NCBI GenBank assembly: GCA_036877525.1
Contig: JAZGTH010000002.1
Coordinates: 6,308,501 to 6,372,500, forward strand
Direction of reading: 5' to 3'
Source of the DNA: Chromobotia macracanthus
Lineage: Eukaryota; Chordata; Actinopteri; Cypriniformes; Botiidae
DNA length: 64,000 nucleotides
Part shown: piece by piece, positions 23,442-36,161 of the stretch
Layout of the letters: the number at the start of each line of letters is the position of its first letter
Numbering within the stretch: the first letter of the stretch is position 1
Made by a program: the position numbers and the translations under genes
The notes under the pieces: generated by a model
What the model saw: only the letters and a program-made list of their open reading frames with translations
Database searches by the model: none
What the model was told of the DNA's origin: nothing

Positions 23442-24129
23442 AGTGTGAACAAGTCACCTGGAATCAGTTCAGTCAACCTTCACCAATATCATTTTACCAG
23501 AAATGCCATTTGGTCTCATTGCACTCTTGTATTTTTTCCATTGAATTTCTGATGTTCCTGCCAATTGTTGCTAGCACTGAACCTTCAGCATATCAGTGTC
23601 TATATCAATTGCCACCTCCAAATGTGCTCTGTCCCCCTCTGAGTCACTTTTTATCTTCATAACTTCTGCATGTCAGTCTGATTTAGTAATTTAGTCAAGC
23701 ATTGGTCATGTATTGGTGGCTTTTTAAAATACAAACCGTATTGATTTCACCTTCTCACAGTTCATGAGGGCAGGATGCATGAGAGCTTTCTCACTTCACT
23801 TGTCAGTGCCTGTCAAACTGGGATGAGAAAGATAAAAATGTGTTGGCTTAGTGAAATAAAAAAATGAATAAAAATAAAAAAGACAGGTTTAAAAATATAA
23901 ATTACAGGGGAGTAGATTATGACTGGGGACATGCTGTTTGAAAAATGTTAACAATGGCTTCTTGACCTGCCTTCAAAAAAGTTAAACGTAGTACACAACA
24001 ATATGTAAAGAATATGAAAATGTATATGTATTGTTTGAATTAATGTTTTGAATGAAGTACTCTTTTAGACCATTTCTATTATCTATATTTTAGGCTTGCA
24101 AAATCATTGAAACATTCCAAGCAGGTTTT
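23442..24129. other. AT-rich spacer
   Basis: Nothing recognised. Confidence 0.5.
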
Positions 24130-24500
24130 GCTCTAAATAGGCTTGCTTTTAATCCTTAGTCTTTTCACAACTGATCTAGTGGGAAGATTTAAAAGTGGTT
24201 CTCTCCATCTTAGCTCTGTCACATGTGGAGGTGCTAAACGTGGCTGACAGGCTGAGGAGAGCAAGGAGCAAGAGTCCCTCCGCCCTGATCTAAGACCTGT
24301 AAGAGCCATGTCCAGTGCGAGGGCAGGGGCCCAAACTCGCCCTGACAGGTCCTTGACACATCTCACAGCCTTACTGACATCTGGACGTGTGCTGTAAAAT
24401 CAGAGGAGTTCAAACCAATTTAGCGATGGAGCCCAGGTGACACGGGGGATGGCTCTGTGGGATTACGGAGGTTGTAGATACCTGTCCACCTGCAATTTGC
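24130..24500. promoter_or_regulatory. CNE-like segment
   Basis: G/C-balanced unique stretch; the 77-codon minus frame (24133-24366) has no domain. Confidence 0.3.
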
Positions 24501-24983
24501 CATCTCTGTGAATAAAAAAGAACGGAAATTATGTATCAAAAGAGCTTAGAGTAAATCTCAGCCTATATTTAATCTTGATGCATGAAATCATCTGTCTGGT
24601 TTAATTATATACTGACTTGGCATTTACTACGGATCATTTTTAAAGCTCTTCTCTGTCCCAACGCAGATACAAGGTAAGTCATGCCAGAAACAAAATAATA
24701 GATGTTAAACATGATTTTTAGGATGCAAATTGTTGTTGTAGGATGCAAAATTACAAAGGACTGTAAATATAAAACCTGTCTAAATGAATGAAAGCAAGGT
24801 CTGCAGATTCTTCTGAGTAACAAGACTTTAGTGTAGAAAATGAGGATGGCATGTAGATGCTCAGTGGGTTTGCTGGAAAATGTCAACAAAGCTGCAAACA
24901 TCTGCCAGGGACCTGTCAGTTAGATCAGATGTCCCTCTCTGATTCTCCTGTCGCGGCTCCTCGCTGATACTGCACACACCAAA
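24501..24983. other. AT-rich spacer
   Basis: Nothing supported; the 98-codon minus frame at 24605-24901 is unassigned. Confidence 0.4.
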
Positions 24984-25010
24984 GGGGGGTGGGGGGGGTG
25001 GGGGGGTTGG
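24984..25010 (+). repeat. Poly-G tract with G-quadruplex potential
   Basis: Three runs of 6-8 G separated by single T, followed by a GG pair. It can form a quadruplex by splitting the long runs. Confidence 0.8.
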
Positions 25011-25626
25011 TGAAGGCTGAAGCTGAACAGGGAGGCCCTGAAAACCAAAACTGAGCCAACATCTGCCTGATTTCAGCTGTGGAAAAAAATGTTGTCTTTT
25101 TGCCGTGTGGCTTCTGTAGTGAGGAATCAGGGATGCATGTGGTAGAATAAGGAGACACCTGTTATTGCAGACAAAGCTGTCAAAAGCTTGAAAAACTGTG
25201 GAAAGATTCAGGCTTTGTGTGAGATATGCGTAATATAATATGCCAGGATGCTTGGCTCAGATGATTAGAGGAAATGTAGGTAACAATCAGGTGAATATTG
25301 AGGTTAGTGTGACTACAAGACATGCATCTGAATGCATTTACATGTTTATAGCTTTAAAAAAACAATTGTGACTAATAACACCATATATGAAAACATGTTA
25401 TGGATGATATTGTACACAAGACTACAGTTCTCATGTAATAAAACAAGCAATTAATACCTTATTTCTGGATTTACTGTCATATTGTTGCAAAAAAATGATG
25501 CTGTATTATAAATTTATTGTAAATTACAATATGTAACACTGTTCTGTTTTCATAAACAATCAAGACAGATGCTCACAGTTTTAAATCTTTTTTAACTAGC
25601 AAAAATATTTCTAAAGTCTTGACAGT
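25011..25626. other. Spacer
   Basis: No feature recognised. Confidence 0.5.
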
Positions 25627-25781
25627 GTTCCTGTAGCTGGTAGAGCATTGAGCTTGCAATACCAAGCGTTACCTGGGTTTGAGTCCCAGGAAACACATGT
25701 ATTGATTAAATGCAATGAATGCAATTGTACTAAATGCAATGCAAGTTGTTGTGAAAAAATTCCAAAAGCATAAATATAAAT
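25627..25781 (+). mobile_element. tRNA-derived SINE, diverged
   Basis: The head has a pol III A-box-like 'tagctggtagagcattg' and a B-box-like 'gggtttgagtcccagg', the layout of a tRNA-related SINE. The body then runs to 'aaaagcataaatataaatg', the decayed form of the 'gcataaatgtaaatgt' tail in the better copy at 45436-45590. The body is heavily mutated. It is not a functional tRNA gene because the cloverleaf is not intact. Confidence 0.7.
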
Positions 25782-26824
25782 GATTTTGCATCATGCAAGT
25801 GCTAAAACATCTGCAGTCTGGGTGCTGTCATTAAGTGCAAATGATTTTACAGCACTATAACTTACATTAACTTCACACATGCCCTTTGAGATGACCCTCT
25901 AAATCCAGTGGGAAGCCTTCCCACCCAGCTCAGCACTAAAGCAGACGGTCCGGCTGTGAGATGCTGGCCTTCTAGACATGTCTGAAAACACAAAGGCAAA
26001 TTCAGCAGTGAGAAAAAGGCCAACATCCCATTTCATGAGCACAACTCTCAATGGGTGTGAAACATCAACCAGCTGTCCTGCGGCTGCCAAGAAACAACGT
26101 ATCGCACACACAAAGAATGTGGAATCCGTCAGCAAAGGATATGTTTGCGCTTTCAACTAAATGATCAATTATGAGCATTACGTTAAATTGTGTAATTTTA
26201 AACACGTGGGGCTGGATGCAGAAAGGGTACAGAAGAAGAAAGGGATCAGTGAGATGAAGAAAGCAGTGTGTTTCAAAGGTTTAAAATAATATTTATTCCT
26301 CTGACGCTCTCATATCTAAGCAATTTAGCTGTGGTTGGAAATTGTCTGGCTAAGTTCTTCCATTCCCACAGTTTAATCCGCTCAAGGGAGATTTGCAGAC
26401 GATTTCCAAAACCATTTTCAACTTAAACTTCTCACAACCCAGAGGGAATGGAAAAAAAGAAAGAAAAAAGGCAGAGAAATATGAAATCTTGACAGGACAA
26501 AGTCGGCCTTAATGCTATTTGAACCCAGCTGTTTTCATTTAAACACAAGGTATTCACTCTTCTTAAAGACTAACATCATCCCTGTTTCCCTCTGTAATCT
26601 CCACTGTATGAAACATTTGGAGAAAACACAGTATCAGAGCGTGCAGGCAAAAATGGTGGCAGTCTGCTATGATAACTCAGATTGTTTCTCAACACTATGT
26701 TCTCAAACACTAAAACTTTTTACTTAAAGTCTGTTAAGAATGGCCATGCAGTTGGGACCATACAGTTACCCAATAGTAAACATTTGTAATTATTTACAAA
26801 TTGACATAACCATAAATGTAACAT
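25782..26824. other. Spacer with a moderately complex part
   Basis: The part at 25870-26160 gives opposed frames of 85 (minus) and 60 (plus) codons, of which one or both must be chance. No domain in either. The rest is AT-rich. Confidence 0.4.
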
Positions 26825-27050
26825 AAAAATAGTTCATGTGACTTGTATGCTATATTCCAAGTCTGCTGAAGCCATATGATAGCTATGTTTGAGGAACACA
26901 CCAAAATTTTATTTGTTATTAAATATGTTGCAAATAATACAAATTTGGTTGACAGCTACAGTCACTACTTTATTTCACTACTTGTATGGAATAGAGCATT
27001 CTTACATTAATAACTCCTTCTGGGTTTAATGAAGAAAGCTATCCATACCG
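26825..27050. mobile_element. Internal piece of a cyprinid interspersed repeat (family B)
   Basis: Contains 'aatagttcatgtgacttgt', 'atattccaagtctgctgaa' and 'gccatatgatagctatgt'. I recognise these from a very common cyprinid repeat, and they are shared in part with 53265-53470 ('cttctgaagtcatatgaaag'). Non-coding fragment. Confidence 0.6.
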
Positions 27051-28009
27051 TTTTGTTTGCTCTGTACAGGAGACTCTAAATTACATTGCTCAACAACTGG
27101 CCCATTTACCATTTATAGACCAATTTCCACCAACTCAATTTTGATTTTGCACTGCACCTCAGCTACACTACTGGAGTGTCATCTGATTGGCTGCGATCAA
27201 GACCTGTCACCCCTGTAATCTCAACACTGTGCTCCCTTTTTTTATGTCAAAATCAGGATATCATGGTTGTGGTGGATATCTAAAAATAGGGACGTTTATT
27301 TGTGAAATCAATCTTTCTTGCTTGTCCTAGCATCAAAATGTTTTGTCTTGTCCTGTGGTGACATGGTCAAACTCCTGGTCACAACAGACTGTGTAAATCT
27401 GAAGAACTAGACTGTAAAGAGAAGGTCATTCAATGCAGCAATGACAGGTTTTATTAAGATTAGAAGGCGATAAATAAACTTTATAGCCATTGGAACTCTT
27501 AGCATTAGCCGGATGTTAAGGACACTCCTCTAGTGTTTGTGGCAAGCTCACCTTCTCTAGTGAATTAGGTGGATTGAAAAGGGCAACCCCTAAAACTAAA
27601 AGATTTTTGCCTCACTTGAAATAAAAACGATTTCTGGAAAAGATATGGCATATGGGTATATATTACTCTGTCAATAGTAGATTCATGAAGGTCTGCAGAA
27701 AGGAGCTTGTTTCACTCTATCTACAGACAAAACATTGTTTCTCATGACTGGCTAAGTGAAATTTTAGAATGAATATACTGTAAGTAAATGCAAAATTTAA
27801 TGTATATACTAAAATATACATATTTATATGTATCATATTCTTATTGATTCATAATACTGAGGAATGTTTCTGGTTTCTGTCTCAGGAATATGGACAAACT
27901 GTAATTACAAAATATCCATAAATCACATTATAGTTTTGATATAACAATCTCTCTTTCTTTCTTTCTTCAAAAAATCACAAACACCATAAAATGAGAAACT
28001 GTCTTCAAT
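27051..28009. other. AT-rich spacer
   Basis: Short (TTTC) run at 27950-27966; nothing else recognised. Confidence 0.5.
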
Positions 28010-28380
28010 AAAAGGGTAAAAATAACTCCACTCATCTGCCACTGAGTCGTCCTCAACACAGAGTCAGTGCAGAGTGCTGCATGGGTTTTGAAGAAATTGA
28101 AAACACTGCCTGGGGCACCATCACATTACCGGTCATGAGGGAGCCGTGGTAAGATCACTTTATGGAATAAGCCCCAAAAATAGGCCAGCTGTCTCCTCTT
28201 ATTCTCTATCTTTGGATGGGTACATGACCAGCCTGACTTTGGGTGCTCTGTTCTGGAGTGTGGCAGCTGATATGTGATGATCACATTGATGAGGTAATTG
28301 TAATGATGAGGGTACATGTTGTGATTATTTCGAACAACCTTCCTGACAACCGTATATTTTGGCAAAGTACTACCTGGATC
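28010..28380. promoter_or_regulatory. CNE-like segment
   Basis: More complex than its flanks, with 'tcacattgatgaggtaattg' (about 28281). The 79-codon minus frame lacks domains. Confidence 0.25.
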
Positions 28381-28849
28381 TGGTTCAATTAGATCTTTTG
28401 TAAAGCTGAGTTCACATTGCTGATTCTCACATTTTAGATGGTAATGTGGTAATGAGGCTGCCAGGGTTCAAGGACAGTGAAAAGTGAATGTGTACAAACT
28501 AGCCAAACACAAAGACTAGTAGCAAAACAATTAAAGGGTAAAGTGTGTATTTTTCCTCTTATTCCAGTATGATGTTTGAATATTTTCATTATTTTTCAGT
28601 TTTGTTTGGTGCTGCTGTTGGAACAGACAAACTTTATCTTTAGGTAATCATTAACAATTTGATAATTTATTCTATTATGTGAGCCTTGTATGTAGGTAGC
28701 AGATCATATAGCGTTACACTTTAATCCTGAACATGCCCATTAAACTGTGTTTGTTTGTCACAGTTACAGTTTAAACACATGTAAAAGAGAAGACATCCAT
28801 GATACATAAACTGGAAAGTTCTGATATCTTGTCATTTGTGATGAGTACA

Positions 28850-28853
<4 letters not shown>
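28381..28853. other. AT-rich spacer
   Basis: Nothing recognised. Confidence 0.5.

Positions 28854-28905
<52 letters not shown>
28854..28905. repeat. (CT)n microsatellite, about 26 units
   Basis: Perfect CT dinucleotide run. It is followed by 'gttcag|gtgagt', which mimics abutting splice signals. Confidence 0.95.
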
Positions 28906-28908
<3 letters not shown>

Positions 28909-29150
28909 GTTCAGGTGAGTCCAGTAGAGGTTGCAGACCTTGTGCTGAACAGTGATGCACAGCCTCCATTACTGCAGTGCCTGCGTCCACATGGCCCGAT
29001 CTGTTGTTTATGACACTGACATGTGCAGTAATGGGGGTTTGTTTTTTCCTGCACCTCAACATGGACCATACCATCATACCATCACACCAAGCTTGTATAA
29101 AGTTGCTGTATTTACCTTGTGAAGATAAATTATGAACATTTATATAGATC
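28906..29150. promoter_or_regulatory. CNE-like segment
   Basis: Unique balanced sequence next to the CT run. The 107-codon minus frame here draws its Arg-Glu tail from the repeat. Confidence 0.25.
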
Positions 29151-30425
29151 TTCACTATTATTCTATTTATTGTAAATCTCTGTCTTTGTTGTGAAGTTAA
29201 ATTATAAAATCAATATATCACTATAAAACAGTTGCTGTATCATAATAAAAGCCTTTCAGTAACTAAATTACTGAGGCATTAAGGTTTTTAGCTTTAGACC
29301 TTATAATCACGTGCCAAGATTACATAAAGATTTGATAGTGTTCAGTAACTATTGAACAAACAAACCAAAACATGTCTGACTACTGCCCCAGCACACATTA
29401 ACAGGAAACAACTAATGAAAACAACTAAAACTCTGATTAAGCTGAAATAATGAAGTACTTGTGACTTTAATTTCCAGATGGAATAAAACAATCAAAACTT
29501 TTTTCTCTCTTGTTATTGGACGAGAGAGAGGAAGAAAAACAAAGGAAATACATTCTGTAATGCCATGAGAAATTGAGTGGTGTGTAAAGAATGAAAAGTG
29601 TCTAGTTTAATGATGAAGAGATATTATCAAACACACTGAGTGATGTGATCCCCAGCAGGATCTTGAGGGCTTCAGAGTCACAAGTCTACCAGAATGTGAC
29701 ACTAAAACATGGCAGCTGTCACTAACAAGGAAACTCAAACTCTGTGTGCTGTTTGGTGTACAAACACAAATATATGCGCTAGGAGCGTATGAGAAGTTAA
29801 ATACAATTACCCTGTGTCAAAATCTATTGCTGAGGAAAAAATCATAAGAAATTATGTGAAGCATCTTCTTTACGAAATAAACATCACTCTACTTTTAGGC
29901 TCAGATACTCTTGTGGCAGTTTCATTTAAATTTGATGCAGGTGGCAGAGCGTTTGCTTTTGGTAGCCTGGGGCTACGCTGAAAATGCTCTTAAATTCTTT
30001 AAGAGTGCTTTTAAGTTCATCTAGACTGCAAATACAAGAACCTGAGAGAATTGGTTGAACCTTTTTAACTAGAAGACCCAGTATAGCTTAGGAACAAAAG
30101 AAAATACAAACACCAAAGACCCTTGTAACCAAACACAACAAAGGGGTATTATGTCAGAGTCTGGAACTCTAAACAAAGTTCCCAGCTGAGTTTCCTAGTG
30201 TATTCGCATATCTGCAAAGAAGCAGGTGCCTTAAATGCATATGAGACTGCAGAAAACATTGTTAAAATATTCCAATTTTTTTTTAATATTCCGCAAATCC
30301 TGAACTCTGTTCAAGCTAGAATTTGAACACATAAATTAGCATAAGAAAGGACCACACAGATTTTCTGAAATGACTTTTTTATATGTCAATGCATTGGGGG
30401 CTTGAGGGTGTAAACAATCATGCCT
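29151..30425. other. AT-rich spacer
   Basis: No feature recognised. Confidence 0.5.
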
Positions 30426-31485
30426 GTTTAATCTAATTTTTTACAGGCCTGCTTAGTACATGCTGGGCACCTCTGAGGGGGGGGGGGGATTGGCGAGGTT
30501 ACCACCACATCTGGAGCAATGAGTTTGACCCCCTCGAAAGGGCACAGAAGTTGCCCCCCCAAAAAGCAGCAAACAAAAGCAGTGGCAGGATGGTAGGGGC
30601 CCTGCGTGCCATTCATCGCGCCTAATGACTTGTTCATTAAGAGTGATGATGGATAAAGACTTCTCACGCTGAGATGAAATCAAGATTTATACGCGCTGTT
30701 TCCGCACCCAACTCGTGGGAAGATCATCATCATTTAATTCTATCTCTGCGGCCGGTGATGGGCATCCAGAGAGCGGGTTATCAAACGGTGCAGTCAGCTG
30801 GCAAAACCTGCATGCGCATACACACACACATGTGGGGAGAGAGAGAAAAAACAAGCCTTTGCACATCTGGAGCTTGCTGCCACAGATGAGGGTGAACTAT
30901 AGATGCTGGCAGCAGGCCAAATCACAGAACGAGAGGAACAGAGAATGAAGGGAAAGAGAGAAGGGAGAGAGAGGGGGACAGATACAGTTTAGGATGCCTT
31001 CATAGCTACCAAAGCTTCTCCTTGTTTAGATCCTCATCATTATTTATTTTTCCCCACACCATATGGGTATGCTATCTCCTTCACACTCTTGAGACGATGG
31101 AAAAAAGAGAAAAAAAACAGACCCTCAGCATTAGTGTGTGCACTCACATATCTGGCCCCACGACCCACCTTCCTCTCGCTCTTCAGCTCCTTATCTCGAG
31201 GTGGAAATAGGCCCCAAGACACTTCATCAGTGTCCTTCAGCCGCCTATCTGCAGCTCCCAACTTTTATTAAAACTTCAGCTCTTATCAGCTCTCAGGTAA
31301 TTCAGGCATGACAAATTGGGCACCAGATGCCACCTCTATTTGAGGCCCGCGTTCCGTTCACACTCTCGCCCTGGAGCCAATGGAAGGCGGCGAGCTGTTG
31401 CATTGTGGGATGCTCACCTTTAGACCCAATATGCCCGACTTGTCAGATTTTTTCAACGATTTAATCAGTGTCACTGAGACATAGA
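30426..31485. promoter_or_regulatory. Large CNE-like island (about 1 kb)
   Basis: One of the clearest islands. It is balanced in composition with scattered CpGs ('atcgcgcctaatgac' at about 30617, 'atacgcgctgtttccgc' at about 30690) and TAAT-type cores. A second complex block lies at 31290-31450. It includes a 12-G run and a GA tract (30835-30980). No frame over 79 codons and no domain. Confidence 0.45.
30477..30488. repeat. G homopolymer, 12 bp
   Basis: Twelve consecutive G. Confidence 0.9.
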
Positions 31486-31756
31486 AAATAGTTTACTCAA
31501 ATCCTCATGTTGCTTCAAACCCACATGCTGTTGTCGAACACAATAGTAGAAATTTTTGAGAAAGAAATTCACAAAGTTTACAGTGCAGTCTATGCACAAT
31601 TATTATGGCATTGTATTTTTTTGTCATTTTCAGAGTTTGATAGTCACTAATGTTTCTTTAAAAATGTCTACTTTTTTGTTAAAAAAAAGATTGGGATGAT
31701 ATGAAACAGGGTAAATAATGACAGAATTTTCAGCTTTGTGTGAACTGTTCTTTAAC
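31486..31756. mobile_element. Interspersed repeat family B, both ends present
   Basis: The left edge 'aatagtttactcaaatcctc' and the right edge read in reverse complement, 'gaacagttcacacaaagctg', are diverged versions of the same terminal sequence. This gives a 270-bp terminal-inverted-repeat element. Strings such as 'tcatgttgcttcaaaccca' and 'ttctgtcattatttaccc' (reverse strand) match the abundant cyprinid repeat I know. It lies right at the end of a CNE-like island. Confidence 0.7.
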
Positions 31757-32379
31757 AATCAAGCATCATCCTTGCTAAATGACATTGTTATCTCCCGCAA
31801 CATGGGAGTGACTATCACAAACTTACTACCTTGATTGGCAAAGTAACTTTTAGGAACATGGGGTTGTAATGACAGTCACTGAACTGAAGGGGACAGTCAT
31901 TAGATTGGTGATCAGAGTGATACATTATGAGGCGGTCTTCTGTGTGATATCTGCAGGCAGCAGTTACTGGAACCTTATATTTACTGTCCACCACGCTACA
32001 CAATTCATACCTGAACATTCTAAAGATACGATCATGTTTATGATGCCTGTAAAAAAGCTGAATATGGAGCAAGTTTGCTGAACCTTAGCATACAAATGAT
32101 CTGCACACTCACTTAAATAAAATCATGGCGGTCCCAGTAGACCACACTGAAAATCAATCAATGCCAGCCATCCCACCATGGAACATAACTACATATTACA
32201 CTGATGTAATCAAATTGATTGTTACTGGGCCCCAAACTTGTACCACATCGAACAGGGCCCCCCGAACTGTTAGAGATGGTTCAGAAAAGTGCACAACATA
32301 TATTCGCTTTAAAAATAGTACTATGAAAAACATTACATTGTCACAGGACGGGGACAATAATGGAATACACCAGACTAGA
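31757..32379. other. Spacer
   Basis: Moderate complexity. Opposed frames at 31815-32081 have no support. Confidence 0.45.
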
Positions 32380-32671
32380 TTCAGCCGAAGATCATGGCCA
32401 GCAGTGCATTGAGAAGCTGACAATAATGAGCTCTCTGCACAGAGCAGGAGAGAGGATGAACCCAGCCAGAGGAGAGGGAGAGCCGCACCCACCCAGACCC
32501 TTGACGGGAGATTGTATGAGGACCCTCGGTCGTAAATAAGAGTCCCTGATGGTGTGGGCTCAGCGGACGTGAAGCATGAGATTGAAAACCAAAGGCATGG
32601 GACAGAGAGAAAGAGAGAAAGAGAGGCTGAACACTGCATAACTCTACTGACAATCAGTGGCTTGTCAGCGG
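32380..32671. promoter_or_regulatory. CNE-like segment
   Basis: G/C-balanced, unique sequence with a short GA-rich piece. The 181-codon minus frame crosses it into the CA repeat and is not credited. Confidence 0.3.
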
Positions 32672-32726
32672 CTCTCTCTCTCACACACACACATACAGAC
32701 ACACACAGAAACACAAACACACACAT
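32672..32726. repeat. (CT)n-(CA)n compound microsatellite
   Basis: About ten bases of CT then imperfect CA with ATA, GAC and AAA interruptions. Its reverse complement codes a low-complexity Val/Cys run that inflates the overlapping frame. Confidence 0.9.
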
Positions 32727-33599
32727 CAGCAGAAGATGCACTTTTCTCTTTTCCTTCCAAAAGTCTGATATAATTGCAAAATTGTATTTTAATGAAATAG
32801 TTTGTTATAAATGATATTGGGTGTAATTCACTAACCATACATCCATGTTTTTTTATAATTTTTTTTATAATGTAATATGTGTATAAATGTTTTCATACTG
32901 TAATCATGGTTTATCAAAAGTAAAAAAAATACTTTGATGCTAAAATTTTGAACTAGCATATAAATGAAAACTGAATAAGTGACCTAAAAACAACGGATTT
33001 GTTTTATAGCATGATCTGGAATAAAAATCTTCATAAAACACTGCCTCTATAGCCAGATAGCAAATGAGACGTTCAGAAAACAAACACTTGTAGGCTTATT
33101 AAAGGTGCTTATTGTGTTTCAGCTAGTTTTGAAAATGGCTTGACTTTGTGTGTAGATCTTGCTGTGCATGCTGTCAGACAATACCACATTTTTATAGCAT
33201 GTTGTGTGGAAAGCTTTTATATAGCAATGTGTGTATTTACAATAATCTAGATTCTTCATCATTAACATTAGAATGAGGATAAGTACAAATTTTTGCACAC
33301 ACACACCTGTTGTGAATCCGACAGAGAACCTTTCTCAGCGCACACAAGGATCGATTGTCCTAGGCAGACAAATACAGTTATTATTTATCACCAAAAAATT
33401 ATGAAGCATTTAACAATTCAATCATTTAGTTTTGTCACCTCAGTAAATATATATCTCTCAGTAAAGTCATCATGCACACAAGCAACCTTTCACGACCCAA
33501 GTCCTGCTAATGCTGCCTCTCTTGTATGTCAACCCACAAATGAAAAATAAAAAGAACAAGGGACCTAATCACATCATCTGAATTAAAAATATATTTCAA
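32727..33599. other. AT-rich spacer
   Basis: Short CA run at 33295-33306; nothing else. Confidence 0.5.
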
Positions 33600-34900
33600 A
33601 ACATGGCCTCTAAGTGAATCACAATTACATGAACACACATAATCAGATTCATCCTCTGGTATCATTATTTCAGCCAGGCTTCATGTGATTGGCTACCCCT
33701 GCCGCTTCCCGCTTCAGGTTTCTTTCTGTCACTTGAGACGCGTCTCCCGGCCAGGATGCCAGCTGTTAGCCTGGGCCAAAATGTGTTTTAAGTGCTGCTG
33801 CAGGCTGGTAATGCTCCATGCAGCCTGCCAGGCCGCAGGCCTCTAAAGGCAAATGAGAGAATCAGTGGTTAAAAAGCAGGCCTTCACTTGGGTCTGGGCC
33901 AGAATTCAATCTACTGCATGGAGCTGTGGCATCGTCTGGGGGTACAGGCTGAGATTTTTCTTTGCTCTCCATCTATTCCCTCTTTTTATTCATCCTTCTA
34001 AAAATCTTTTCGCTGGATCTCCAAGTTGCTGAGTGCCTTTGGGTCCTGGCACAGAGATGCATCCTACTTTGAGTCAATTAACGATTCGAATTAAAGAGTA
34101 CCACAAAAAAGCCTTCAAAGTGAATTAGCTAAAACAAGCAATTTGGGTTTGTGACTGAGTAATGCAGGACTCTCAGTGATTGGAGCATGCAAAAAGTCAA
34201 GTTGTCTTTTTCTTGATGTGCTTTACATTAAATTTACATTTGAGTCTGTATGCCAATTAAAGGGTTAACCGCAAGCTGTTTACCCAAACTCCCCCTGGAG
34301 TTACTCAAGGACACAGGCAAACATCACCTGAGACCACATTCTGTCAAAACAATATGGCAAACGCAATCAGCCAAATGCTTTTCACGCTCATTTGAAGTAG
34401 GGCTCATTGGTATGGAGCTTTTGTTTTGGGGTGAAAATATTAACTCAAACCAAGCATTTGCTCCAGAATAAAGCCTTGCAAATTAAACTCATGTGTGTTG
34501 CTCTGACTCATTGGGTTTGCATTCACACAAACCTCAGTTTAACCCCAAAGACCTGAATTAGGGTCTGTGCCCCCATTTGTTTTCCATTTTTTTCCATCTT
34601 TGAAAAATAAGCCAATTCCCTCAACAAAAGTGCATTTGATTTGGCCATTTGTTTGGTTCTTCAACATTACTGGATAAACTGGACTTGGGTAGGATCAGCC
34701 AGTGATAAATCGTGTCCATTAAACTCGGATCCTGTGCACCTTAAAGTAAAACACATAGCTAAAAAGAAGGAGATCATTAGGAAAATGAGGAGACCTGAAC
34801 TGTGTTTGTGAGAGTGGGAGATAAATGATAGCATCTCACTTGAGTCCATTATAGATTCTATTTATACAGCCGTCCTCAGAGGAACAACACTGGTCCACAG
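33600..34900. promoter_or_regulatory. Extended CNE-like region (about 1.3 kb)
   Basis: Long repeat-free tract of balanced composition. It includes 'gacgcgtctcccggcc' (about 33735) and 'gagtcaattaacgattcg' (about 34071, a TAATT-type core). No frame over 73 codons. It probably contains more than one element. Confidence 0.4.
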
Positions 34901-35439
34901 CCTTGAGTAGAATTAGGTTACCAGCGTGCTGGGAGACTCTTTTCAGCAATAAATAAAAAGAAATGGAAACAACACAGTTGTGATGTTTATTATTCTGGTG
35001 ACATGTTTACTTCAACATTTATGTATAAAATGTCTTTATGGCTATCTGAACAATTATTTTGTTAGAATAGGAGAGAAAAGAAAAAATGCTGAAGAAGCTT
35101 TACACAGCTCTGTTCCATAAAAGAAGAGTTAGCTTCAGAAAACTTGAAATTTAGTGCAAATTCTGTTGAAGTAAGTTGCATGTAATAGTTTTATGGTGCT
35201 TTGTGCTTTTATGGATTATTTTTGGGATGATTCTCCTATAAAAAGCACACAAGTTTGGAACAACATTAAGTATGCTTTACTATACAGATATTTACAAAAT
35301 TGTACAAACTTTTTACTTTTTTTGTTCAACCAAGCTGGAAAACAACCAACAACAAACTACCTAGACCAAACATGATCACAGTATAGAGCCTGGCATGTTC
35401 ACATACTGTATAACTTCCTTTGGAATTCCATCACCTCAC
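34901..35439. other. AT-rich spacer
   Basis: Nothing recognised. Confidence 0.5.
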
Positions 35440-35935
35440 GTATTCCAAGATATGTATTTCAAGAGATGTCTGTTCACACCGGCCTCTCCTGTTCTTCCAT
35501 TCTATCTGACACAGTGATCCAAGCTCTGATTGGCCCTTTGTCAGTCATCACACTCCAACACAGGTTAACCTCTCTCACTTTGCAAATGAGAATTTGACTG
35601 ACAGTGGAATGTAGTGAAGTGATGGAGAAAGAGGATGGCTGGTATTCCCCAGCTTCTCTCGCTGTAGTCTGGCCTGCAGTAGGAATGCCCTGTCTCCACC
35701 TTCAGAAGAAAGAGGAAGCAGAAGGAACATAAAAGATTGCCCCCTGTATTTTTTCATTAGACTTTTCTTTTGTTACCAGATACATAAATCGGCCCTGGCA
35801 CAATGCAATATGTGTGGTGCTGCTCCACCTGCGGACGCGAGGTAATGGCTGCCATGTCGCGGGAGTCAGGGATGATAAGTGAACCACAGTGAATGTTAAT
35901 GATAGTGATCATTCTGGCTTACTCCACCTCTCCAT
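35440..35935. promoter_or_regulatory. CNE-like segment
   Basis: Complex sequence with CpG-bearing 'ctgcggacgcgaggtaatgg' (about 35830). Minus frames of 60 and 61 codons overlap each other and lack domains. Confidence 0.3.
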
Positions 35936-36161
35936 CTTCCCTCTCTGGCCCCGTGTGTCACCACCCGTATGGCAGGGTTCATAGGAGTAAAACGAAAACA
36001 AACACTCAAGGTAAAGAGAGAAAGCAATATAGGAATCTGGGTTGGCATGGATGAATAAGAACCACTATGGCAAGTAAGCAGCCCAGGAACTTTAAATAAA
36101 ATAGTGACCCATGAGTTTAACTCAGCTGGTTCTTTTAAATCTTTCTGTTTTGTGTTGGATG
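35936..36161. other. Spacer
   Basis: A 100-codon minus frame (35896-36198) ends near the SINE; it has no recognisable domain. Confidence 0.35.

Noticed and set aside
23303..23662. 119-codon plus frame
   Set aside because: Passes through a GA-rich tract (Arg/Glu run); Ser/Phe/Leu-rich chance composition.
25627..25700. Possible tRNA gene
   Set aside because: Same reason: diverged SINE head, no intact acceptor stem.
28895..28920. Abutting splice acceptor and donor after the CT run
   Set aside because: The CT microsatellite mimics a polypyrimidine tract and 'cag|gtgagt' leaves no exon between the signals.
28832..29155. 107-codon minus frame with Arg-Glu tail
   Set aside because: The tail is the (CT)n repeat read backwards; the rest has no domain or splice support.
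32196..32741. 181-codon minus-strand open frame, longest in the window
   Set aside because: Its N-terminal part is translated CA/CT microsatellite (Val/Cys/Leu runs), another minus frame overlaps it in a different phase, and no domain is visible.
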